Source: Chloroflexota bacterium
GTDB lineage: Bacteria > Chloroflexota > Anaerolineae > Anaerolineales > UBA4823
NCBI GenBank assembly: GCA_030669775.1
Contig: DAOVCZ010000145.1
Location: 1-5,537, forward strand
DNA length: 5,537 nucleotides
Direction of reading: 5' to 3'
Positions within the stretch are counted from its first letter, which is position 1. Every line of letters starts with the position of its first letter. This document shows, in pieces, positions 1 to 5,537 of the stretch. The notes beneath the pieces are model-generated. The model made no database searches. It was not told where the DNA came from and was given only the letters and a program-made list of their open reading frames with translations. The position numbers and the translations under genes were made by a program.

Positions 1-857
1 AAATGGCACGAAAATTAGGTTACTTGACGATTCCTGAGGGGCTGCAGGTGAATATCGATAAAGCCCTGAAGATGGACCCGGCACAAGTTGTGCTCATGTC
101 AACGGGAACTCAAGGGGAACCATCTTCTATTCTTGGCCGTCTTTCCACCGGCACGAACCGCCAGTTTGACATTATCCCTGGCGACACGGTGGTTCTCTCC
201 TCCCACCCGATCCCGGGGAACGAGGAAAGCATTTACCGGACTATCAACCGTATGTTCCGGAGAGGGGCGAATGTGATCTATGAACCGATCGCTCCTGTCC
301 ATGTATCCGGGCATGCCAGCCAGGAAGAGATGAAGTTGTTGATCCATTTGGTGAAACCGAAATACTTCATTCCTATCCATGGCGAACTACGTCATTTGAA
401 GCAGCATGCCACGATAGCTCAAGAGTTAGGTATAGCGGAGGAGAACATCGCGGTGATCGAAAATGGTCAGGTGGTTGAATTTGAAAATGGGAATTTGAGT
501 TTCGGCGATCGTGTACCTGGTGGTTATGTATTCGTAGATGGTTCTCGAGTCGGTGAAGTTGGCCCGAGCGTGGTCCGCGAGCGGGAAGCATTAGCCAAGG
601 ATGGGATCGTGGTCATCAGCCTGGTCCTGGAGAAGAGCAGCGGCCGCCTTATCGAGGAACCTGAGATCATCACGCGCGGATTTGTTTACAAGCGGGATGC
701 CAAGGATTTGTTAGCAGTTGCTAGAAACCGGATCACGGATACTATCAACCGGGGGAATGGGAATATCCAGAACGATATTGAGCAATCTATCAAAGCCTTC
801 TTTTACAATGAGACCAAGCGTCGCCCGATGGTTTTTGTCACTATCAATCGCTTATAA
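1..857 (+). CDS. rnj: Ribonuclease J, C-terminal part (5' end outside window)
   Basis: RNase J is a metallo-beta-lactamase/beta-CASP ribonuclease with endo- and 5'-3' exonucleolytic activity in mRNA decay and rRNA maturation. About 284 residues are present, roughly half of the usual ~550. The first in-window ATG (position 3) is an internal Met, because the homology starts mid beta-CASP domain; the N-terminal HxHxDH metal site lies upstream of the window. Counting from that Met, visible landmarks are STGTQGEP (33-40), the IPGDTVVLSSHPIPGNE stretch (58-74), HVSGHASQEE (100-109), which is the hallmark His-containing beta-CASP motif, and PKYFIPIHGE (119-128). From about residue 170 the RNase J C-terminal domain follows, including EEPEIITRGFVY (218-229). 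The reading frame is open to the left edge and ends with TAA at 855-857. J1 and J2 paralogues cannot be told apart here. It converges on pcm, with a hairpin between them. Confidence 0.96.
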   Translation, partial: MARKLGYLTIPEGLQVNIDKALKMDPAQVVLMSTGTQGEPSSILGRLSTGTNRQFDIIPGDTVVLSSHPIPGNEESIYRTINRMFRRGANVIYEPIAPVHVSGHASQEEMKLLIHLVKPKYFIPIHGELRHLKQHATIAQELGIAEENIAVIENGQVVEFENGNLSFGDRVPGGYVFVDGSRVGEVGPSVVREREALAKDGIVVISLVLEKSSGRLIEEPEIITRGFVYKRDAKDLLAVARNRITDTINRGNGNIQNDIEQSIKAFFYNETKRRPMVFVTINRL

Positions 858-877
858 TTTTGGTTTGTCATGATCAT

Positions 878-907
878 AACGAGACGGCATGTTCTTGCCG
901 TCTCGTT
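878..907 (+). terminator. Perfect 12-bp stem-loop after RNase J
   Basis: The arms at 878-889 (aacgagacggca) and 896-907 (tgccgtctcgtt) are fully complementary around a 6-nt loop (tgttct). The hairpin starts 21 nt after the RNase J stop codon. The right arm runs into a modestly T-rich stretch (tttgctattt), so it fits a factor-independent terminator for RNase J with an imperfect U tract. On the - strand it lies about 70 nt past the pcm stop but lacks a following T run, so it may only stabilise that 3' end rather than terminate it. Confidence 0.75.
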
Positions 908-913
908 TGCTAT

Positions 914-940
914 TTGCAGCTCTATTTTGAGGTGCTGCAA
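914..940. repeat. Short inverted repeat in the convergent spacer
   Basis: The 7-bp arms ttgcagc (914-920) and gctgcaa (934-940) are exact inverted copies with a 13-nt loop. On the + strand the repeat is followed a few bases later by tttt (947-950). It sits just after the 12-bp hairpin and could be a weak second hairpin at the end of the convergent transcripts. A repeat of this size can also arise by chance. Confidence 0.3.
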
Positions 941-975
941 GCGATCGTTTTCATTGTTGGGACAATAACCGGCGC

Positions 976-1647
976 TTACAACCAATCCCAGGTGTCATCT
1001 TTCCACCCATATTCCCCGAGCAAAGGCACAAACGCCACGGCGACAGTCTGTTTATGTCGAAAATCCTTGCCTTCCCGGTGCCAGCTTTCCAGGTATTGAC
1101 CAATTCTGCCCCCAACTGGAATAACCAGGCGACCACCATCAGCGAGCTGGTCGAGGAGCGGTTGGGGGACTTTGGGTGCAGCAGCCGTAGTGAGGATGGC
1201 ATCATATGGGGCGTTCTCCGGCCAACCTCGCGTGCCATCACCTACATGTACAGTAATATTCTTGATATCGAGCTTGTTAATAGATTTGAGCGCTTGTTTG
1301 GCTAAATTTTCGTGGCGCTCGACAGTATGTACTTCTCTGGCTACCAAGGACAGCACAGCTGCCTGGTACCCAGAGCCGGTGCCGATTTCCAACACAGATT
1401 CTTGGCCCGCTAAAGCAAGCATCTGGGTCATTAAAGCGACAATATATGGTTGAGATATGGTCTGGTTTTGACCGATTGGCAGTGGGCAATCACTATAAGC
1501 TAGATGACGGTGTTCTTCAGGGACGAAGAGATGGCGAGGCACCTTGCGCATGGCATCTAAGACGCGCTTGTCCGTGATATCGCGGCTTAGCAATTGCTCA
1601 TCCACCATACGCTGGCGCTCAGACTGGTAATTTACCTCTTTGTCCAT
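976..1647 (-). CDS. pcm: Protein-L-isoaspartate O-methyltransferase
   Basis: Pcm uses S-adenosylmethionine to methylate the alpha-carboxyl of L-isoaspartyl residues in aged proteins, starting their repair in the cytosol. The 223 residues match the usual 205-225. The N-terminal helix RMVDEQL (13-19) and the substrate-site segment QTISQPY (62-68) are present. SAM motif I, VLEIGTGSGYQAAVL (85-99), is intact, followed by the acidic-loop strand TVE (108-110), GDG (136-138), YDAIL (148-152) and the C-terminal VPLLGEYGW (207-215). The chosen ATG (1645-1647) gives a normal N-terminus but has only a weak ribosome site (cgga, about 5 nt upstream). Met14 is a possible alternative start but would trim conserved N-terminal sequence. 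It is the last gene of the - strand set, 60 bp after the oxidoreductase. No key residue appears to be missing. Confidence 0.97.
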   Translation of the reverse strand: MDKEVNYQSERQRMVDEQLLSRDITDKRVLDAMRKVPRHLFVPEEHRHLAYSDCPLPIGQNQTISQPYIVALMTQMLALAGQESVLEIGTGSGYQAAVLSLVAREVHTVERHENLAKQALKSINKLDIKNITVHVGDGTRGWPENAPYDAILTTAAAPKVPQPLLDQLADGGRLVIPVGGRIGQYLESWHREGKDFRHKQTVAVAFVPLLGEYGWKDDTWDWL

Positions 1648-1675
1648 TGGTTCCGTTCTTCAATAATCCCCTTCG

Positions 1676-1681
1676 ATTATA
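1676..1681 (-). promoter_or_regulatory. Possible internal -10 element before pcm
   Basis: The spacer between the oxidoreductase and pcm contains a perfect TATAAT on the - strand, ending 28 nt before the pcm ATG. This would give a leader of about 20 nt. No good -35 hexamer is found at 16-18 nt, and there is no extended -10 TGn. It may be a weak internal promoter that lets pcm be expressed apart from the upstream genes, or simply an AT-rich coincidence. Confidence 0.25.
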
Positions 1682-1707
1682 TCCCAGGCAGACAGAACTA
1701 TTGTGCC

Positions 1708-2706
1708 TTATGGCCACGCATTAATGAGACCTTTCCAAAAGGAATCTCTTTCTCCGGGCATAAATGGCTTATATAAGGTAAGGCGGTCGGCGATATCATG
1801 ATAACGTTCTTTCAGTGTCGCGGCAAGATCGTTGGAGGAGGCTACTGTCGTGAACACAGCCAGCATTTCATCACTGATGATCTCAGGCATCTCTGCCCAT
1901 TTTCCACGCGCAGCCAAGGTAGACAAGTTTTTCGCCTGCTCCTTCCAACCATGCAGAGCCATCACTGGTCGGTAGGAAGGCGTTGATGCATAAAAGGCGA
2001 TCTGCTGGCGGGCAAACTCTCTTTCTTCGTGGTCGGAAATGATAATAGCTGTCACAGATATCGATATTTCCTGCCGCTTACGACCAGTATTAATTGTTCC
2101 CGCTTCAATCGCCGGAAGGATCACTTCTACCAAGTATTGGGGGCTGTGAAACGGATGCACGAGAAAACCATCGGCGACCTCCCCTGCCAGCCGAGCCATG
2201 CCTGAGTTTACACCGGCGATATAGATCGGGATTTGAGGGTAATCACTCGGTCCGGGATTGAAAAAGGGTGACATCAGCGTCAGCTTGTAATAGTGCCCAC
2301 GATAGTTGAGCCTCTCTCCCGTCTGCCAGGTATGCCAGAGAGCACGCATGGCAGCGATCTGTTCCCGCAATTTGTTCAAAGGGGAATCTGGCCAGGGCAT
2401 ACCAAACCTGCGTTCAATGTGAGCCTTAACCTGGGTCCCTAACCCCAAGATAAAACGTCCCTTGGAGGCCTGCGCAAGATCCCAGGCTGTGTAAGCCATC
2501 GTCGCGGGACTGCGCGCAAATGAGACAGCCACTGCCGTCCCAAAAATTAACCGTGCAGTGTGCTCAGCAACTAAGGCACCAGGCAAAAAAGGGCTGTGGA
2601 TAGTTTCTGAAGACCATATGGCATTAAATCCTAATGCCTCCGCTTCAAGCGCGATGGAGGGCACCTTCGAGAGAGGCGTGGGGGGTAAGGCAGCATCAAG
2701 CAGCAT
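1708..2706 (-). CDS. LLM-class F420-dependent oxidoreductase (TIGR03617-like)
   Basis: This is a TIM-barrel, luciferase-like (bacterial luciferase/F420) oxidoreductase, predicted cytosolic and using F420H2 or FMNH2. The substrate is unknown. The 332 residues look full length. Family landmarks are EAEALGFNAIWSSE (21-34), GTAVAVSFARSP (57-68), the barrel segment SKGRFILGLGTQVKAH (81-96) followed by ERRFGMPW (98-105), and IYIAGVNSGMARLAGEVADG (161-180), typical of cofactor phosphate binding in this superfamily. The pattern as I recall it fits the MSMEG_2256-type subfamily (TIGR03617). F420 rather than FMN use rests on subfamily membership and was not seen directly. The start is supported by gagagg (complement of 2713-2718) 6 nt before the ATG. 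It lies 86 bp after the M42 peptidase and 60 bp before pcm. No F420 biosynthesis gene is in the window. Confidence 0.92.
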   Translation of the reverse strand: MLLDAALPPTPLSKVPSIALEAEALGFNAIWSSETIHSPFLPGALVAEHTARLIFGTAVAVSFARSPATMAYTAWDLAQASKGRFILGLGTQVKAHIERRFGMPWPDSPLNKLREQIAAMRALWHTWQTGERLNYRGHYYKLTLMSPFFNPGPSDYPQIPIYIAGVNSGMARLAGEVADGFLVHPFHSPQYLVEVILPAIEAGTINTGRKRQEISISVTAIIISDHEEREFARQQIAFYASTPSYRPVMALHGWKEQAKNLSTLAARGKWAEMPEIISDEMLAVFTTVASSNDLAATLKERYHDIADRLTLYKPFMPGERDSFWKGLINAWP

Positions 2707-2721
2707 GGTAAACCTCTCGGT

Positions 2722-2749
2722 ATTTTATTGTCAATAGTTTTCACCTCAA
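2722..2749 (-). promoter_or_regulatory. Possible promoter before the LLM oxidoreductase
   Basis: On the - strand, TTGAGG (2749-2744) and TAAAAT (2727-2722) are separated by 16 nt, about 15 nt before the oxidoreductase ATG. This is a 4/6 and 5/6 match to the sigma-70-type consensus. The leader would be very short, although a transcript starting at about 2715 would cut into the ribosome site. It is a weak candidate that would allow expression independent of the peptidase gene. Confidence 0.25.
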
Positions 2750-2792
2750 GCCCGAAAAACGGGGAGAAGAGCGACGAAAATCTCTTCAGAGC

Positions 2793-3842
2793 TCACCTTA
2801 ATAAATAGGCGATTAACCATTGTGTGGTGGCGATTAATGCCTCTGTGTGGGTGCGTTCATAATTGTGAGATGCATCCACACCGGGCCCGATCAGTGCTAC
2901 AGCCACATCACCGCCAGCCCGCCAGTATGCTTCACCATCAGAACCATAATACGGGTATATGTCCACTTTGTGTGGAATCTGGAATTCTTCAGCCAATTGA
3001 CGCATTTTTTGGTTCAACCCATGGTGATATGGACCGCCAGAATCTTTGACACATAACGTGGCGTGGAATTCATCCGAAGTCTGACCCTCACCCACCGCAG
3101 CCATATCTACGGCGACTAACTCGGCCATGTTTGCTGGGAACCCGGAAGCAGCTCCATGCCCAACTTCCTCATAATTACTGATGTGAAACGTTGTTGTTTG
3201 GGCAGGTTGCAGTCCAGCTTCGTGGATTGACTTGATCGCGGCGCAGATACAGGCAACACAGGCTTTATCGTCCAAATGGCGTGAGCGGATGAAGCCATTA
3301 ACAATCTCCACCCGGGGATCAAAAGCCACAAAATCCCCAACCTGTATCCCCAGATCATGGGTTTGATCAGCATCCGCGGTGCGTGCATCCAGGCGTACTT
3401 CAATATTGCTATCGTCCCGCTTCAAATCGTTGACTTGACTGCCATGGACGTGTCCGGAAGCTTTGGTCAGCAAAATTGAGCCACGAAAACTCTCTCCTTG
3501 GGAGGTGAATACTGTACATCCCTCCCCTTCGACAGTATTCCATGCAAATCCACCTATGCGGGTCATTTTCAAACGTCCATTAGGTTTTATCTCTTTAACC
3601 ATCGCTCCGAGGGTATCTGCATGGGCAGTTAGACCACGCGGCGAATCGTTTTCCAATCCATCCCAGGTAGCAACCAGGGCTCCTTTGCGGGTCTGCGAGA
3701 TTGACAAGAATGAGAAATCTTTCATGGTACGCTCAACAAATTCAATTGCATTTGCAGCAAAACCGGTTGGGCTGGGAATGTTCAGCAAGTCTAGCAGTAT
3801 CCTTAATAAATACTCTGCATCAATTGGGGGAAGATCGCTCAT
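2793..3842 (-). CDS. M42-family metallopeptidase (NAGGN-cluster type, TIGR03106-like)
   Basis: This is an M42 co-catalytic dinuclear-metal hydrolase, related to TET and glutamyl aminopeptidases, predicted cytosolic. The 349 residues look complete. By alignment to the family the active site is intact: H74 and D76 in LTAHADT, the bridging D191 in RHLDDKA, catalytic E225 and metal ligand E226 in NYEEVGHG, D246 in AVDMA, and H332 in ERTHTEA. The stretches ASGHVHGS (128-135), KDSGGPYHHGL (266-276) and YPYYGSDGEAYWRAGGD (296-312) resemble the subfamily found beside N-acetylglutaminylglutamine amide synthesis genes, but no such genes are present here. The start is set by aaggag (complement of 3848-3853), 5 nt before the ATG. 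It is the first gene of the - strand set, behind a good promoter. The natural substrate is unknown: it could be a peptide-like osmolyte or general peptides. Confidence 0.93.
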   Translation of the reverse strand: MSDLPPIDAEYLLRILLDLLNIPSPTGFAANAIEFVERTMKDFSFLSISQTRKGALVATWDGLENDSPRGLTAHADTLGAMVKEIKPNGRLKMTRIGGFAWNTVEGEGCTVFTSQGESFRGSILLTKASGHVHGSQVNDLKRDDSNIEVRLDARTADADQTHDLGIQVGDFVAFDPRVEIVNGFIRSRHLDDKACVACICAAIKSIHEAGLQPAQTTTFHISNYEEVGHGAASGFPANMAELVAVDMAAVGEGQTSDEFHATLCVKDSGGPYHHGLNQKMRQLAEEFQIPHKVDIYPYYGSDGEAYWRAGGDVAVALIGPGVDASHNYERTHTEALIATTQWLIAYLLR

Positions 3843-3894
3843 TCTGGCTCCTTAATTATCAATCTCGCTTGCATAATAAAAGGCACTTATCAAA

Positions 3895-3923
3895 ATTATA
3901 CCCTCTGAGGTAATTGCGGACAA
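3895..3923 (-). promoter_or_regulatory. Promoter for the M42-LLM-pcm genes
   Basis: On the - strand, TTGTCC (3923-3918) is followed after exactly 17 nt by a perfect TATAAT (3900-3895). Transcription would begin near 3888, leaving a leader of about 45 nt that carries the aaggag ribosome site of the peptidase gene. This is the strongest sigma-70-type promoter in the window. An 8-bp palindrome, ccagctgg (3931-3938), lies just upstream of the -35 and could be an operator, but its length is not significant alone. Confidence 0.65.
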
Positions 3924-3956
3924 CGAATACCCAGCTGGCATTGTTCTAAATTAGCC

Positions 3957-3988
3957 TTAACATATTAAATCAACGTTTACGGTATAAT
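3957..3988 (+). promoter_or_regulatory. Promoter of the TPR gene, probably leaderless
   Basis: A perfect TATAAT (3983-3988) ends 7 nt before the ATG at 3996, so the transcript should start at or next to the A of the start codon. A TTAACA (3957-3962) matches 5/6 of a -35, but the 20-nt spacer is longer than usual. No purine-rich ribosome site precedes the ATG, which fits leaderless initiation. Confidence 0.55.
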
Positions 3989-3995
3989 CTGCGGC

Positions 3996-5261
3996 ATGGA
4001 AAGTATGAATCAGGAAGAAACACAGCCGATGCCGCTTGGGGATGAAACCCAACCGATCTCCTCAGAATCTGATCCTGCTCAAGGGCAGAATCAGGATGAC
4101 GGCAATAGTTACACGGATTTTGGGGGAACTGAGCCTCCCGCTGACGGGAAAGGCAGCAAGAAAGGCCGCTCCTTATCCTGGCCGTTGTTGATCACGATCA
4201 GCCTGGCAGCCCTGTTACTGATCGCTGCTACCAGTGCTTTTGGAGGCTACCTGTCAGGAATTAATGAGCGCACCAATTATGAGATTACTCAGGTTGCCCA
4301 GCAAGTCTCTGAACAATATCAATTAGGCTTGGAGGATCTTGAAGCTAAACGGTATGAAATGGCGCGCCAGCGATTTGAGTACGTTATCAGGCTCGATCCC
4401 AACTACCCGGGTGTGACTGAACAACTTGCTCTTGTATTACTTGAAATTAATACCACTGCCACACCAACTCAGGTGCCCACTCCCACATTAACCCCAACAC
4501 CCGATATGCGCAGCGTAGATGAACTGTTTTCGCAATCACAAATATTATTAGCAGACGGGAAGTGGACTGAGGCAATTGAAACATTACTCAAGCTGCGCAA
4601 AGATGAGCCTAATTTCCAGACGATTAAAGTTGATTCAATGCTGTACGTTGCCCTGCGAAATCGGGGAGTTGATCGCATCTTGCGGGAGGGCGATTTAGAA
4701 GGCGGCACATACGATCTCGCTTTAGCTGAGAAATTTGGCCCATTAGATGTTGAAGCCAGCAATATGCGAACCTGGGCAGACCTTTATAAAACTGGAGCCA
4801 GCTTCTGGGGGTTGGACTGGGGTCAATCAGCTTATTATTTCGGTCAGATCATCGTTGTCGCCCCCAATCTGCGTGACAATACCAATATGACCGCTGCGGA
4901 GCGCTTCCGCATCGCAACTATTAAATATGGGGATGTTTTAGCTGCCAACAAGGAGTGGTGCCTCGCCCAAGAGCAGTACGAAGTGGCATTCGCCCTGGGA
5001 GCAGATTCTTCTGTCCAGCCAACCGCATCCTGGGTGACTCAGAAGTGCATCAATTCTAAAAAGAAAAACCAAAGAACCCAGGAACCTCCACCTCCTGAGG
5101 CTACACCCACTGAGGGGGCAGTACCAACAGAAAGTACCACAGCTGAACCTGTGCCAACCGAGACCCCCCCATCGGAACCCGCTCCAACCGAAATCCCCCC
5201 GACGGAACCCCCGCCGACAACAGAGCCCCCACTGGAACCGACCTCTACTCCGACACCATGA
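3996..5261 (+). CDS. Membrane-anchored TPR protein with Pro/Thr-rich linker and tail
   Basis: The precise function is unknown. The 421 residues show a clear order. An acidic, Gln/Pro-rich N-terminal tail (1-55) is followed by a basic patch GKGSKKGR (51-58) and one hydrophobic span (about 62-86); the positive-inside rule puts the N-terminus in the cytosol and the rest outside. A TPR unit follows (about 107-139, with YEMARQRFEYVIRLDPNYP at 120-138), then a Thr/Pro linker (153-170). Further TPR-like helices lie at 174-207 (DGKWTEAIETLLKLRKDEPN), about 267-294 and 311-337. Two cysteines, C322 and C351, could form a disulfide outside the membrane. The tail (362-421) is Pro/Thr/Glu low complexity with a 10-residue repeat. 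The ATG at 3996 has no ribosome site but lies 7 nt after a TATAAT; Met4 (4005) is an alternative. The stop overlaps the next start, so the two genes are probably cotranscribed and functionally linked. A scaffold or cell-surface assembly role is inferred. Confidence 0.9.
   Translation: MESMNQEETQPMPLGDETQPISSESDPAQGQNQDDGNSYTDFGGTEPPADGKGSKKGRSLSWPLLITISLAALLLIAATSAFGGYLSGINERTNYEITQVAQQVSEQYQLGLEDLEAKRYEMARQRFEYVIRLDPNYPGVTEQLALVLLEINTTATPTQVPTPTLTPTPDMRSVDELFSQSQILLADGKWTEAIETLLKLRKDEPNFQTIKVDSMLYVALRNRGVDRILREGDLEGGTYDLALAEKFGPLDVEASNMRTWADLYKTGASFWGLDWGQSAYYFGQIIVVAPNLRDNTNMTAAERFRIATIKYGDVLAANKEWCLAQEQYEVAFALGADSSVQPTASWVTQKCINSKKKNQRTQEPPPPEATPTEGAVPTESTTAEPVPTETPPSEPAPTEIPPTEPPPTTEPPLEPTSTPTP
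5145..5258 (+). repeat. 30-bp tandem repeat coding for a 10-residue Pro/Thr/Glu unit
   Basis: Three full units and one partial unit encode EPVPTETPPS, EPAPTEIPPT, EPPPTTEPPL and EPTSTPTP (residues 384-421 of the TPR protein). At DNA level they are at 5145-5174, 5175-5204, 5205-5234 and 5235-5258. The units are degenerate in sequence but hold the 30-bp period, each starting with a gaacc or gaaccc core. The repeat forms a stiff, extended tail at the C-terminus and is a likely site of copy-number change. Confidence 0.7.
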
Positions 5262-5537
5262 TCTCGCTGGGGGAAACGACCCCTTTATGGGCACTCAGCC
5301 TGGCCTATTGGCTGCACATGCTGGCAACAGTAGCGTGGATTGGCGGGTTGGCAGCCTTGGTCGTACTTGTTCTGCCAGTCGCCAGACGCGTTCTCGAAGC
5401 CGATAGTTATGCTGTTTTTCTTGAGCAAGTTCAGCGTCGCCTGGATCCTCTTGGATGGTTGAGCCTGGCTGTGCTCCTGGCGACCGGTCTTTTCCAGTTG
5501 AGTTCTAATCCAAATTACGAGGGATTCTTAAGCATTT
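5258..5537 (+). CDS. CopD-like multi-span membrane protein, N-terminal part (runs off right edge)
   Basis: An open frame starts with ATG at 5258, overlapping the TGA of the TPR gene (ATGA, 4 nt), and stays open for 93 codons to the window end. The peptide begins MISLGETTPLWALSLAYWLH. A first hydrophobic span covers about 10-40, with WLHMLATVAWIGGLAAL at 18-34; this His-plus-WIGG pattern is typical of the first helix of CopD (PF05425)-like and related heme or copper membrane proteins. A basic loop, ARRVL, follows, then a second span (about 64-80, PLGWLSLAVLLATGLFQ). There is no ribosome site, so translational coupling to the TPR gene is likely. A role in copper handling is not shown; many members of this fold are uncharacterised. 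The CopD assignment is moderate, while the reality of the gene is well supported. Confidence 0.8.
   Translation, partial: MISLGETTPLWALSLAYWLHMLATVAWIGGLAALVVLVLPVARRVLEADSYAVFLEQVQRRLDPLGWLSLAVLLATGLFQLSSNPNYEGFLSI

Noticed and set aside
860..1099. 79-residue + strand frame starting just after RNase J
   Set aside because: It runs through the hairpin and into the antisense of pcm, has no ribosome site and no recognisable product.
951..1241. 96-residue - strand frame and overlapping + strand frames within pcm
   Set aside because: They are out of frame with a full-length Pcm that has all its motifs intact, so they do not signal a frameshift.
2766..2787. Possible terminator hairpin (gaagag/ctcttc) after the M42 peptidase gene
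   Set aside because: The stem is only 6 bp with a 10-nt loop, and a T run follows only after several C/G bases; too weak to list as a feature.
3463..3855. 130-residue + strand open frame antisense to the M42 peptidase
   Set aside because: It lies opposite a strongly conserved gene, its peptide has no recognisable domain, and it reads like the reverse complement of the peptidase coding sequence.
3843..3995. Riboswitch or small RNA in the divergent region
   Set aside because: The leader of the peptidase gene is only about 45 nt, AT-rich and without a stable stem or a recognisable aptamer motif.
4938..5294. 118-residue - strand open frame across the TPR tail and the next gene
   Set aside because: Its Gly/Trp/Arg-rich peptide is the complement of the Pro/Thr repeat; it is a composition artefact spanning two real + strand genes.
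1..5537. CRISPR array, transposon ends, tRNA or integrase attachment site
   Set aside because: No spaced direct repeats of CRISPR type, no terminal inverted repeats flanking a transposase, and no tRNA-like cloverleaf were seen on either strand by eye.

Overview
The window looks like a chromosomal segment from a Chloroflexota bacterium, probably Anaerolineae-like. This is an inference from three things: an F420-type luciferase-family oxidoreductase, an RNase J, and a membrane-anchored TPR protein with Thr/Pro-rich linkers and tail of the sort common in that phylum. No rRNA, tRNA, mobile element, phage gene or CRISPR array is visible. Base composition looks even across the window, and all genes look like ordinary chromosomal genes.

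Layout, left to right. (1) The C-terminal half of ribonuclease J runs in from the left edge on the + strand and stops at 857. (2) A short convergent intergenic region (858-975) holds a perfect 12-bp hairpin that probably ends RNase J transcription. (3) Three genes lie on the - strand, transcribed right to left: an M42-family metallopeptidase of the type otherwise known from N-acetylglutaminylglutamine amide (NAGGN) clusters (3842-2793), an F420-dependent LLM-class oxidoreductase (2706-1708), and protein-L-isoaspartate O-methyltransferase pcm (1647-976). Spacers of 86 and 60 bp leave room for internal promoters, and candidates are visible. (4) A divergent intergenic region (3843-3995) carries a good promoter for the - strand genes and a consensus TATAAT only 7 nt before the next + strand ATG, which suggests a leaderless mRNA. 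(5) A + strand pair follows: a membrane-anchored TPR protein with a 10-residue Pro/Thr/Glu repeat tail (3996-5261), then, overlapping by 4 nt (ATGA), the start of a multi-span membrane protein resembling the CopD family. It runs off the right edge.

Functionally, RNase J belongs to mRNA turnover. The - strand trio mixes protein repair (Pcm), a binuclear-metal peptidase and a flavin/F420 redox enzyme; a shared role in handling damaged proteins or peptides is possible but unproven. The TPR/CopD-like pair looks like a membrane-surface module of unknown role. I found no convincing wholly new system. The most notable points are the M42 peptidase with no NAGGN genes beside it, the probable leaderless start, and the truncated overlapping membrane gene at the right edge.
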